In this document: piece by piece, positions 51,001-61,057 of the stretch | Layout: the number at the start of each line of letters is the position of its first letter | Numbering within the stretch: the stretch's first letter is position 1 | Source of the DNA: Poecilobothrus nobilitatus | Lineage: Eukaryota > Arthropoda > Insecta > Diptera > Dolichopodidae | DNA: 64,000 bases | Assembly: GCA_947095535.1 (NCBI GenBank) | Contig: OX352774.1 | Location: 35,418,496-35,482,495 of the forward strand | Reading direction: 5' to 3' | Translations under genes and position numbers: made by a program | Notes under the pieces: generated by a model | Told to the model about the DNA's origin: nothing | Database searches by the model: none | The model's input: only the letters and a program-made list of their open reading frames with translations

Positions 51001-54000
51001 AAGAAAAAGGAAAATTTAATTTTGTTATTTATGCAATTTACTTTAGTTTATTTGAAAGTTAATAAAAGAAATTTTTTTTTTTTTTTTTAGCTCAAAGTAT
51101 TATTGGAAAAAAATTAGAAAATATACGTAACATTAAAAAACAAAGTGGTTATTTGGTATATGAGCGTAATTGTAAAATACCAATTATTGATCCTTTTGAT
51201 CCCAGTATTATGGAACATTTTGAAAAAAGAACATTTCAAAATTGTTCCAAGGATGAAATTTTAACATATATCACATTTAACGAAAATATTTTAAAATATG
51301 AATTATTTTTTGACGTAGAAGTATTAAATAAATCCGAAAATTTTCATAATTGGCAATGCTGTTATCATGAAATTAAACGTTCTGATGAAATATTAAGCGG
51401 AAACAAAATTGACGATAATTACATGTAAGTAATGTAAGTAAGAATAAATTCGGAATTACTATATATAAAATATTTTATATTTTAAATTTTTAAAAGGAAG
51501 ATATTCTTTGTACTCTAAAAAAACTGAATTTTTTGATATTTTTTAATATTTCTACAAATGCTTTATATTTTACAAAAAAAGGATTATAAAAAATAACAAA
51601 TTATAAGATAAAATATAATTTAACTATTAAAATAACGAGGAAGAATACAGTTGACTTTGTCAACTCTTAGATACCCGTACGAACCGTTAGTATGTTCACA
51701 GCCTGTCACTTTGCTTACAATATTATTTTTTTAATATTTTAGTATTTTAAAATAATTTGGGTGAATTTTATAATTTCTAGAATTATGGGTTGTACATATA
51801 TTCAAACTATATGTTTATACATTCTTTAAAAGCAGATTTTAACCTTCCACATAACGATTATCAATCCAAAACTTTTTCAAATATTCTATAGTACCATTTA
51901 ATACTAAGCGATAAATGTATATTAATTTATTTAGTACAAAATAGTAAATATAATTTTAAATATTATATTATATTATATTTAAATATTCCATTGACAGCAT
52001 AATTTCTTATAAGTACAATAAAATACATATATGTATGTAAATACGGCGCTATATAATATACATCTATACTCTTATCATTCATTCACTAGTGACATATACG
52101 ATATGTAAATAAACATGATATTATATAAGTATGTATATATAACAATATCATATAAATAAAAATTGTTCAAGCAACCGTTATGTTGTTTATTTATTTACAT
52201 TTTTTTGTACTACGCATTATATCCTCAACAATTTCAAATTATCGAGTAAAACAAAATGGAAAAAATTCGTTAAAGAAATTTGTTAGAAAATTTGAAAAAA
52301 TCAAGTAACTCTTTCGTCAATTATGAAGTAACCATATATTATTAAATAAAGTTGTTAACAGAAATAAGAGTATAATATTGAAGCTTTAATTTTTGTGTAT
52401 TACTTTAAAAAAATTTTAACAGGTGTTCAAGTTACAGGTGTTTAAAAATAGCAAATTTGCAGTTTTTTACCCCTTACAGCTCCTAAACGGGGAGTGATAC
52501 AAAAAAAATTTCTGAAATGACTCATACTTATTTTGAAAGATCTAACTTCTGTCAAAATTTCAAGTTTCCAACTTTAACCGTTTAGAAGATAGAAGGGTTA
52601 AAGGATTTTGCAAAATTTGAGTTTCGCATAACGGTAAATTAAGACACCGTATGCCACAAATATATATTTATTGTATATATACTTTTAAAGCTAATGAAAG
52701 TAGTAATCGTTTGGCGTTTTCAAAATGAAGATATACCTTATACAACTTGTACTATAACAATTTAAATATAGAGCTTTTTTGAACCTTTGGGGAGCTGTAG
52801 CTCCATAACGGGTGGGGCTACGAAAAAAAGTTATTAAAAATAAAATTAATATTTTTGTGAGATCTATCAGCAGTTAAAATTACATAGCTCTATTTCAAAA
52901 AAAATGTCGGGATCTAAAAGTTAGGTGTTCGAGAGCTACCCAGTTTTGGTCCAAACTCAACCAAAAAAAATAGGGAACCTACAAATTACTCCAAGAATAT
53001 TTTGTGTAAATTTCAAGATTCTAGCTTTCTTAGTTTTTGAGTTAGCGTGCTGACGGACGGACGGACATGGCTCAAAAGTCTTAGAATTTTTTTCTGATCC
53101 GATCCATACCTTTGAAGGTATATCTAGCTCGCTTATTTCGAGGTGTTACAAACGGAGGAGTAATTTTATTATACCCGATCCTATCGTACGGGTATAAAAA
53201 TAAAACACTTAATCATATGCTTTTTTTATTACAATTTAAATTCCAATGAGTGAGTCAGTTGATTTCAACTCAAGTAATCATAAGCATGTCGTTTGTTTTT
53301 TTTTTAGTATCTTCTTCTACCTAAATATCGTATTTCGTAAAACTAAATTTATAACCGAAGATTGCGCGAAAACTTTAAAGGTGATGACCTCGCGTCGCTT
53401 CTAGCGTCGCTTTGACATTTAAGCAGAATACATTAATTTAAATGAACCTTGACAAAATAGAAAAGCGACGCTAGAAGCGCCGCACGAAGCGACGCTAGAC
53501 TAGAGCAACTTTCTACTTTTACTCTCGTTGACAATAAATTTGTTTGTTTTATTTTTATTTTATATTGGTTGTTGGTCATAAAGCGACGCTAGCATTTGGT
53601 CTTTATTTTATTTAGAACACGACGCTAGAAGCATTGGGTCATCACCTTAATTGCTATTTTGATGAATAAGACTTTATTTTAAAAGTGATGTTAATCACCG
53701 GGTTGTGAAAATTATATAATCCGTATCTGTAGATCTAATAGTTTATGATTTTAGAGTTTCTGTCTGTCTATAATAAAATAGACGAGTAAAATATTATAAT
53801 TTATAAATTTTAAATGAGATCAAATATATGGCAAAAAAATTTTAGTTAGTTACTAATTTTTATAAATATATATAATATATATAAAAAAAATTTTTTAATG
53901 CATTTCTCTGCCACATAAATATGGATAAGAAATTACACAGCCTTTCCTGTTCAGGCGTGGCTGTAAATGTCGTAAGAGGAAATAACCTCTGGGATTGGAT

Positions 54001-57000
54001 TCGAACCCACACTTCCTCGGTATTTACAGCGTATTTTATACGCTTTTACTCACTAGACCACCGAGGTCCCATGTTTATAAATATAAAAAATAGTAATTAT
54101 ATTCATTCCATTTAGATATGTACTTCTTAAAATTATTTTACAAGATTACGATTTAAATGTCTTTTAGGTTGATACGTTTTATACATATTCTCCTTTTATA
54201 CCCGTATGAACGTATGTTCAACGGTATAATAAATTTGCCATTACATTTGTAACACCTTAAAGGATTCGAGCTAGATATAAGCTCAAAGCTATGCATTGGC
54301 TTAGAATCGAATTTTGATTGGATTAGGCCATGTACGTCCGTCCATTCGCCCGAACGATAACTCAAAAAATAAAGAAGCTAGGACGCTGAAATTTTTTACA
54401 TCACTTTTACAAAATTATTATAGTTTTGCTATTTAAATCCAGAATTTTCGCCCAGCGAGTTCGAGTACTTGCCATAAAACTTTTTTCTTTATAATGATAT
54501 AACTCAGGGTGTCGAATTACAGGCCAAGAACATTTGTAAAATTGGGTTGTGCTGGTGCAACAAGTTCGGCTAGCTGTCATCCAACTTCTTTCTTTATATG
54601 GAAATAACTCAGTGTCTATTAAAGCTATTTGTCTGAGTAGCTGCCATATAACTCCTTTTTTCATATAAGCACAATTTATATCCCCATAAATCCCCGTACT
54701 TAATAAAGCTAGACAACTGAAATTTTCTACAAAATTATCAAGTTTAATGGCAATAACTTTTATGAAGTTTAGTTGCTTTGAACCCAGCAGGTTCAAGCTT
54801 CTTGCACATCAATCCCCAAAATCAAACGGTACATTTGTATTAAAGGTGATCTTAACGTTTGGTTTTAAAAGGGGAATGGTTTTGGTAGGTTAAAGGCCAA
54901 CTCTATCCTGAGGAACCACGCGAAATTCTTCTTGGCGACTTTCAAGTTTTCCACCAAGTCTCGTCAAAAAAAAAGAAGAAGTTAGGCGTCTGAAATCTTA
55001 CAAAAGATGATCAAATTTTATGGCAATAACTTCTGTAAAATTTGTTATCCTGGGTGCAACAGATGCCATACAACTTCTCTTTTTAAATGAATATAACTCA
55101 GTGTCTTTTGATGCTAGATATTCGAAATTTCTTGAAAAGATGTCGAGTTGTATACTAACAACTTCTGTAAAATTTTCTTGCACTGGTGCAACAATGATCA
55201 AATTTTATGGAAACAGGATATATTATGTTCATATAAGTATCCCTTAGTTGACACAGTCTACTCTACTGGACTCTTCCTTATAGACAAATTTAACAAATTA
55301 AAAAAATTATTTTTAAAATAAAGAAAAATATAAAAATAAATATTATCATACAATCTTAAAATTTATTTTTAAAACTAGGTTTTCATGTTTAACTTCAGCG
55401 ACCCTTCCGTTTATAAAACACATATTAAAATATATTCATATATGTACATAAAACTTTTTTTTTGGGATTTTACTAGAAATAGCCAAATAGGTGAGCAGTA
55501 AGTTGTATAGTAAATTATGGTTAGAACAAAAAAATTGTTTTTTTTTCACTTCGATATTTATTTATGATCAATAAGTATTTGTACTATACATAAAAAAAAA
55601 CTAATAAAAATATTAGCATCCTTATTAAAAAAAATAATTTTCTTAATGAATAAAAAGTAATGTACTCTTTATCTACCATTTAATTTGTACTATAATTTAA
55701 CATAATGCGGGTACTCGAAAAAGATTTTTTCACATTTTCCATTCTATTCTAAAAAAAAAAATTATTCAATATATTTGTATAGTCTAAATCAATTACAACT
55801 GATTCCTCCAATTTTGACACTTCGATTAAAAAAATTAATTACAGTTATTTTATGACTCATGTAACAGTTATGAAAGTTATAGTTAATATTAAATGAATAA
55901 TAAAACTATAATAAATATTCATAAAATTGGCAGATTTGGTTTCCTTCAACATCTATAAAAATAATAAAAACTATAACAATTGACAAATAAATGTTTATAA
56001 GTTATGAAAAATTAAATATTTATAATATTTATAGTATTTTAAAGACTGTATGATTTTAAAAGTTTACTTATGAGTTTGAATTCAAGAAGATTTTTTCTAA
56101 TTTTTAAATAGGCTTGAAATGAACAAATAAATGTAATAAGCTATCAAAAGCAACTGATAGGGAATAAAATTTAACGGTTTTCCTATATGTACTGCGGGTA
56201 CGGGATACTTGGCAACTGGACATTTCGCAAAAGAGACACTTAACAAAAAGACATTTAGCAAAAAGGACAGTTAGCAAAAGAGAATTTAGCAACTGGATAC
56301 TTAACATTTGGAACATTTGGCAACTTTTATTTATGAAGGCACATACACAAATAAAAATTGCCAAATGTTCAAATGTTAAGGGTATTAAAAATAATAAGGG
56401 ATTTACAAAAATTTTTGTTGTGTTTAATTGTTCCAATACTTAGTTAATTTCAATAAGACGCATCAAAATAAATATACATGGACTATTAAAAATTAAAAAT
56501 TGATATGTAACATTTAGATATACAAATACTCTGGAAAATGTGAATACCCTAATTTTGAATCCAACAGTAAAATCCGTCCTAATTCAGAATCCATCAATTT
56601 ATTAAAATCAAAAATTAAAACGTTTTATAAGTAAGAGTTCGTTATAGTTTATATTATAAATTGTTACTTTTTTGACTTTATGTTTACTTGATTTATACAT
56701 TTCCGATATTATTTCGGCACAGATTCATGCAGCCAATGAAAAATATAATGAAATTGATTGCTAAAAACTGCAAAATGTCCTCTTCTAAAAATTGATAAGT
56801 GTCCAAGTTGGGAAGTGTCCAGTTGTAAAAATTGTTAAGTGTCCAAGTTGCAAAGTACCCAGTTGTTAAATGTCCTTTTGCTAACTGTCCATTTTACTAA
56901 ATATATTTTTGTTGTGTAAGTGTCTCTTTTGGAAATGTCTTTTGCTAACTGTCCAGTTGTCAAATAAAAGTTACCAACTGGTCAGTTCTCATGTACTGCA

Positions 57001-59272
57001 TTTTTTTCTTTTAAATTTTTCTTTAGAAAATGTATAGATATGTAGTATGTACATCTATTTATGAAAACTAATGTGAATTCTTATCTATTTTAATTTAACT
57101 AATTTAAATTTATGTTTAAACAATATATTATAATTTTAAAATAACAACTTATTTTATTTAAATTTAGTTTAGAAGAATGCATAAATTTCAAAGGAAAAGT
57201 GGAACTGAATTCTTCCATTGATTTCATTATAGTAAAATGTGAAAATCCTATAACAAAGAAAAAATATGAAAATGGACATGTTTTAATTCCACAAAAAGCA
57301 GATGTAGTGGAAAGATTCGAATTATATGATGATAGTAAACATAAACCAATTAGCGTATATATGATTGGTATTGATAGTATGTCAAGAGCAAATTTAATAC
57401 GTGCAATGCCAAATACATTAGAATTTTTATATGGAAAAGATCAACAATGGTTTGACATGGAAGGATATAATAAAGCAAGTGTTTCCAGTTTGTTAAATAT
57501 ATCACCTTAATTATACGAAAGAATAACTTAAAGAATTTGAAAATTTAAATACAGCATAGACTAAATAAACAATACAGACGAACAGTTTCATATAAAAATG
57601 TTAAGTCTTTTTTAGAAGCCAGCATGAACATTTTTTTGGAGCCAGACCAAGTATTTTAGATATTTAAATAGCAAAAATAAAAATTTATGAATATTCTTTT
57701 GTACTTTCTATTTTTGTAATTTTAATATTCTAAAATACTTAGTCTAGCTCCATTAACTGCTTAGTATGGTTTCTTTTTTAAAAATAAAAAATTTTTATAT
57801 GAACCTGATCGTCTGTATAGTTTATTTAGTCTGTGATCATAGTTAAGATTTTTCACTTTTACATTCTTTAACATTCATTAAAATCATGGTAGTATCATGA
57901 ATCGCTTTTATGCATTTTAATATTAGCTTTTATTCTTTTTGCTATAAAAAAAATCTGGTTTGGTTCTACTGTCAAAATTTCTTTAAAAATAAAAGTATTA
58001 TAATTTTTTTTTTTTTAGGTCGGTGACAATACCTTACCAAATCTAATGGCACTTTTAGCTGGTTATAATTTACAATCTAATAAAGAACTGTGCAATGGAG
58101 AAGAAATCGGTGGCATTGATAAGTGTCCATTTGTTTGGAAATTATTCAAAAAATATGGTTTTGCAACTGCTTATGGAGAAGATGATTTTAAACCTGTAGC
58201 TTCTACATTTAATTATTTACAATATGGTTTTAGCGAAAAACCAACTGATTATTATTTAAGACCTTTCCTATTGGCAACAAGAGAAAAATTACGAAATCTT
58301 GAAAAGAATATGCAATCTGTTTGTATTGGTCCCAGACATGAATCAGAATATGTTTTAGATTTTGGTATGGAATTTGTTAAACGTTTCAAAAATAAACCAT
58401 ATTTTGGTTTTATATGGTTAAATTTATTTAGTCATGATGGATTTGATTTCAGTTCTGAAATGGACTTTAAATTATTAGAATATTTTAAAGAATTGAAACG
58501 TTCTGGTATTATGGATGAATCAATTATTATTTTCATTAGTGATCATGGTATGAGATGGGGTAATGGTAATAATTTTTATGAAGAAAGATTACCATTCCTT
58601 TATATATGGCTACCGCAATGGCTTAAAAATGAACGTCCTGATATTGCACAATCGTTAACAATAAATCAAAATCGTCTAATAAATCCATTTGACATGCATA
58701 TGACGTTAAAAAATATTCTTGAATTATCTGGCAGAATTCCAGATAGAGAAAATTATGGAAAATTGGAACAAGCTAAAGATTGTAAAAAATGTCAAAGTGT
58801 ATTTAAAGAAATACCATCAAATCGTACTTGTTCTGAAATTGACATTGATGATCATTGGTGTACATGTAATCCATTCGAAACAGTTAATCCAAATGAAAAT
58901 ATTATACAAGAAATCGGTATATTTGTAGTCAAATATATAAACGATTTGATAAGAAATCATAATAATAGTGATATAAGAAGTTTATGTAGAACAGATATTC
59001 AACTTGAAAGTATTGATGAAGCGTATAATATATTACCATTAAATGAAAATGATATTGACATAAAAGCATTTCGTATTGTATTTTCTACAAAAGCTATAGG
59101 ACATAATGAAAATGGGAAATTTTTAGCAACTGTCCGAATTAATTTTAAAACTGAAAAATTTGAATTAAGTGGTGATATTAGTCGTTTGAATACATATGAC
59201 GATAATGCATTTTGTGCAACTGTAAGAGATGCAAAAAAATTTTGTTTCTGTTATATCAAAGACAAAAATTAA
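45034..59272 (+). CDS. Gene D: complete DUF229 family type II membrane protein (722 aa)
   Basis: Exons 45034..45307, 51091..51424, 57168..57474 and 58019..59272, same phases as C. Introns 1 and 2 are GT-AG, but intron 3 begins AAA|gcaagt, a GC donor, and ends tttttag|GTC. The membrane segment is near residues 50-64 (VIIFFIIILVLYL). Exon 2 has ERNCKIPIIDPFDPS and WQCCYH. Motifs: GIDSMSR (Asp272), VGDNTLPNL (Thr310), LFSHDG (His444), ISDHGMRWG (Asp480, His481), then CKKCQ, HWCTC. From INQNRLINPF to the end the protein matches gene C except one E-to-D change, whereas the first part of exon 4 differs at many sites. Introns 1 (5783 bp) and 2 (5743 bp) are far larger than in C (2492 and 754 bp) owing to repeats. 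Polyadenylation candidate AATAAA at 59542. Confidence 0.9.
45537..45745 (-). repeat. F1 repeat fragment in gene D intron 1
   Basis: Matches the gene C intron 1 fragment at 35150..35345 (TTTGGTTGGTTTGACGCATT, ACATAAATATATCGCGGT, AGCAGCATATTATATTATGT) and extends slightly further to the TTAATACAGTCAACT end. It is an orthologous insertion. Confidence 0.7.
46340..46943 (-). pseudogene. Non-LTR retrotransposon RNase H/C-terminal remnant in gene D intron 1
   Basis: Minus-strand frames give SDRQMALKSLESTYTTSK (RNase H strand with D-S/R-Q, about 46900), MNRKFLNAMARQFNIKLL, an HSG-like remnant near 46780, then IIIGHSLIRKHAKRLGL and CRACKDKEEEETI (46400..46500). This is the RNase H domain plus the C-terminal zinc-like CxxC tail of I/jockey-type ORF2. 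Stops and frameshifts are frequent. It is absent from gene C intron 1. Confidence 0.7.
48100..48245 (-). mobile_element. SINE-1 copy in gene D intron 1
   Basis: Minus-strand copy with both promoter boxes: reading in reverse, GGGGTCTCGGTGGCCTACTG (A-box region), GTGAGTTCGAATCCCACAC (B-box), CATTACGACATTTACAGCCA and GTGTCAGAGAAATGCAC, with a poly(A) tail seen as poly(T) at 48080. Confidence 0.85.
48390..48464 (+). mobile_element. tRNA-like SINE head (SINE-2)
   Basis: CTGACTCATGGCGCAGTGGT contains an A-box-like GGCGCAGTGGTTAAGTCGC, and CTTGGGTTCAAAACCCGG is a good B-box. Pairing of the acceptor and anticodon arms is poor, so a functional tRNA is unlikely. It is related by its GTCAGGTCATA end to 33943..34020. 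A (TAA)n-like array follows. Confidence 0.6.
48495..48625 (+). repeat. AT-rich trinucleotide microsatellite
   Basis: Imperfect (AAT)n/(TAG)n array, such as AATAATAATAGCAATAATAA. An isoleucine-rich minus-strand frame over it is an artefact of the repeat. Derived pieces recur in 48660..48870. Confidence 0.85.
48880..49093 (+). mobile_element. Non-LTR/SINE 3' tail with poly(A)
   Basis: Contains GTGGGTTTAGTCAGTAAGAA, TCTGACACTACCAAGGGGGA and TGGAAGACTCCGACCTCCC, then poly(A). This GTTTAGTCAGTAAGAnTCTGACAC phrase is a widespread 3' end in insect retroelements. A small hairpin (GCCAATATA ... TATATTGGC) lies at 48953..49003. Confidence 0.65.
49094..49989. other. Gene D intron 1, unassigned sequence
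   Basis: AT-rich DNA with no recognisable coding or repeat feature. It lies inside the roughly 2.5-kb block (about 47930..50440) that has no counterpart in gene C intron 1 and is presumably inserted. Confidence 0.45.
49990..50232 (+). mobile_element. Non-LTR/SINE 3' tail with poly(A), second family member
   Basis: TTTGGTTTTAAAAGGGGGAT, GGTTGGTTAAAGTTTTGCAC, TGTCCTGAGGAACCACG and TTGGTGACTTTTGAGTTTTC, ending in poly(A). It is closely related to 54805..54975 and more distantly to 48880..49093. Confidence 0.65.
51634..53196 (+). repeat. F1 repeat in gene D intron 2, interrupted by an F2 copy
   Basis: Left end AACGAGGAAGAATACAGTTG with TACCCGTACGAACCG; right end GACGGACGGACGGACATGGC, GAGGTGTTACAAACGGAGG and ATACCCGATCC ... 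CGTACGGGTATAA. The right end also supplies an inverted TACCCGTACG motif matching the left. The middle is AT-rich and carries the F2 copy at 52375..52850. Confidence 0.75.
52375..52850 (-). repeat. F2 repeat nested in F1
   Basis: Reverse-oriented F2: GAAGCTTTAATTTTTGTGTA, GGTGTTTAAAAATAGCAAAT, ACCCCTTACAGCTCCTAAAC, CGCATAACGGTAAATTAAG and GGAGCTGTAGCTCCATAACG. Its position inside F1 shows that F2 was active after this F1 insertion. Confidence 0.7.
53379..53647. mobile_element. 269-bp MITE with TAA target duplication (Harbinger-like)
   Basis: Inverted ends AGGTGATGACC ... GGTCATCACCT, flanked by TAA at 53376..53378 and 53648..53650. The interior is studded with the GC-rich motif AGCGACGCTAG on both strands (at least five occurrences), unusual in this AT-rich window. 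Confidence 0.85.
53895..54070 (-). mobile_element. SINE-1 copy in gene D intron 2
   Basis: Minus-strand SINE-1 with A-box region (reverse of ACTCACTAGACCACCGAGG), B-box GGATTCGAACCCACAC as seen on plus, and full body to TGCATTTCTCTGCCACAT. The AT-rich 12-mer TTTATAAATATA at 53859 and 54074 may be its target duplication. Confidence 0.85.
54195..55280 (-). repeat. F1 repeat in gene D intron 2, interrupted by a retroelement tail
   Basis: Reverse-oriented F1: TTATACCCGTATGAACG, CCATTACATTTGTAACACCT, GGCCATGTACGTCCGTCC at its left, repeated GGCAATAACTT modules, and TTGACACAGTCTACTCTACT at its right. With the 51634 copy it forms an inverted pair flanking the MITE and the SINE. Confidence 0.75.
54805..54975 (+). 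mobile_element. Non-LTR/SINE 3' tail nested in F1
   Basis: ACGTTTGGTTTTAAAAGGGG, GGTTTTGGTAGGTTAAAGGC, TATCCTGAGGAACCACGCG and TTGGCGACTTTCAAGTTTTC, then poly(A). It matches 49990..50232 and splits the F1 copy into two parts. Confidence 0.7.
55281..56179. other. Gene D intron 2, unassigned AT-rich sequence
   Basis: No repeat family or coding exon identified. Confidence 0.5.
56180..57005. mobile_element. Foldback-type element with reiterated subterminal motifs
   Basis: The left part (56200..56350) repeats variants of GGACATTTAGCAAAAG and GGCAACTGGACA. The right part (56770..57000) repeats their reverse complement (TTTTGCTAACTGTCC, CCAAGTTG, AGTGTCC). Outer ends TGTACTGCGGGTACG and TCTCATGTACTGCA also oppose each other. 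The centre (56360..56765) is AT-rich. Tandem motifs inside the inverted repeats are the hallmark of foldback elements. Confidence 0.8.
57553..57836. mobile_element. Foldback MITE in gene D intron 3
   Basis: Almost the whole 280 bp is self-complementary: the left arm AGACTAAATAAACAATACAG, ACGAACAGTTTCATATAAAA and GGAGCCAGACCAAGTATTTT pairs with the right arm AAAATACTTAGTCTAGCTCC, TTTTATATGAACCTGATCGT and CTGTATAGTTTATTTAGTCT. Gene C intron 3 (218 bp versus 544 bp) lacks it. No target duplication was identified. Confidence 0.8.
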
Positions 59273-59574
59273 TGATAAATGTCTGAAAAATTAAGTAAAA
59301 TATAAAAATTATTATGATGTACTTATGATTATTGAAATTTATCATATTTACAACATATTTTTTGAATATTGGCCTTACTTTGAAACATATTTTTAAATAT
59401 AACAAAATATACTACAGCATCAAAACTACAATAACTAACTGAACTGCTTTTATCGAAAGTGGTAGAGAAGTTCATTTCTTTGGATGTTGAGATATTTAGT
59501 TTAAGTTTTGTAAATTTAAATATAGTGCAATAATTTATTAAAATAAAGTAACAAACTTATCAAATCGATATACT

Positions 59575-60480
59575 TTTCTCTTCTTATAGGCCTGGTCATG
59601 TTTATTTGACTAAAATTTTATTGTCTCTACCTATTGGCTTTCATTTTCCTAATAAAAGAAGCACTTTAAACTTTACATTTTCCTCCATGAATGTTTGTAA
59701 CATTTATAAAGTTCATTCCTTTGTGATCTCATCTAAAATATCTTCAGTTAGAGTATGTTTTTTCTTTCAAAATTTTTCTTTGTGTTTCTAATTTTATTTT
59801 ATAAAAAATACTCTATTAAATCAAAGTCTTCTCTAGTTTCAATTCATTAGATGAAACTTTTTCAGCAGTTCTTAATAATATCAAAATAACCCTGGGTTGT
59901 ATAAAGTTGGTTCTTCTTTCTTATTGTAAATTTCATAACTCCGAAATTGCTATCATTTGGAAGAAATGAAGTCCCGACAAAATAAATTTGTGGTCTATCA
60001 CATTTATGTTGTTGCCAACAGATTGTACAATTTTTAGCCACAATAACGCAAGTTTTATGCTCCGATTTTGTCCAGTGCATATGACACTGTAAGTAATGAC
60101 ATAATCTCGTATTGTCACGTTTTCAATAAATTTCAGGCAACAAAAAGCTACCTCTTGAGAACCTGTGAATGGTGTATTTTTTTCCTATGCATATATCAAC
60201 TTTGTCATTATGAAAATTATGAAAACCTATGACATGAAAAATTATGACATTCATATTTCGCTTATGCTACCGAAATGGATAATTTTTCGATATGAAATTG
60301 ATTTTTGTAAATCAAATAAAAAGGTTAAATATTTGTTTGGATTTCTTGGTTATATTTTAATGATTTCCTGGCCAGCTCTTTATTTCTTAAATATATGTTG
60401 CTCCATTAAGTTATCTTTTTCTGCAGAATCGGATGTATGGGGAATGAAACCCCAAATTGAAATTGATTTTATAAATTTCT
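59575..60480 (-). pseudogene. DUF7869-like transposon-associated pseudogene, copy 2
   Basis: Duplicate of 40440..41340. This copy reads ENVTIRDYVITYSVICTGQN and RSIKLALLWLKIVQSV continuously (59933..60118), then shifts frame to FLPNDSNFGVMKFTIRKKNQ. FGVM keeps the family glycine better than FVVM in copy 1. Confidence 0.5.
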
Positions 60481-60889
60481 CTATAAATTTCTTCTTTAAC
60501 AAATATGTTTTTTTTTTATTTATATATTATAATTTATTTTTAAGGTAAAAATGGCAAACAAAAAACCTTTTCTGACTTAAAATTTAACTAAAAATACCTA
60601 ACCCTAACCTAAAAATACTCCATGGAAAATATAACTTGGAAATCCTCCAAGTTCAAATTTTATTGCTGGAATGATATTTTCAGCTTTTATGTAATATCTT
60701 TGGCCTCTATTTCTCGCTCTCTCTGGTTTTTTCTTTTTTTTTTTTAAATTTCGAATAAATTTTGTACATAAATGCTTTTCCTCGTATGCATTTTAAGTGC
60801 ACCTACTAACTCTAAGTAAAATAAATTTACCACGTAAACATTTGTTTTAAAATTAATGAAGTATGTATATATAAGAAGTTTTTAAAATT

Positions 60890-61057
60890 ATTTAGATTAA
60901 AAAAAGTAAATGCTTGAAAATTTCAAAACAAAATTCAACAAAACACGAAATAAGAGAATATCAACTGAGCAGCATTACCGTTATATTGATTTGTGCGTTT
61001 TCTATTTTACTCTCAGGTTGAGAGAGGTATTTTAAAATAGATAAAGTTGTTTCGAAA
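60890..61057. other. 168-bp segment present only in duplication copy 2
   Basis: Between GAAGTTTTTAAAAT and CGAAATGGCTGGAGTAGAG, copy 2 has about 168 extra bases that are absent at 41748 in copy 1. No inverted ends or flanking duplication are obvious, so a deletion from copy 1 is as likely as an insertion into copy 2. Confidence 0.7.

Noticed and set aside
50758..51090. 110-aa ORF directly upstream of gene D exon 2
   Set aside because: Lysine/phenylalanine-rich AT-driven frame that ends in the polypyrimidine tract; the exon 2 acceptor at 51089..51090 and the paralogue comparison exclude it from the gene.
53379..53647. GC-rich AGCGACGCTAG cluster as a promoter or CpG island
   Set aside because: It is bounded by inverted repeats and TAA duplications, which explains it better as a MITE.
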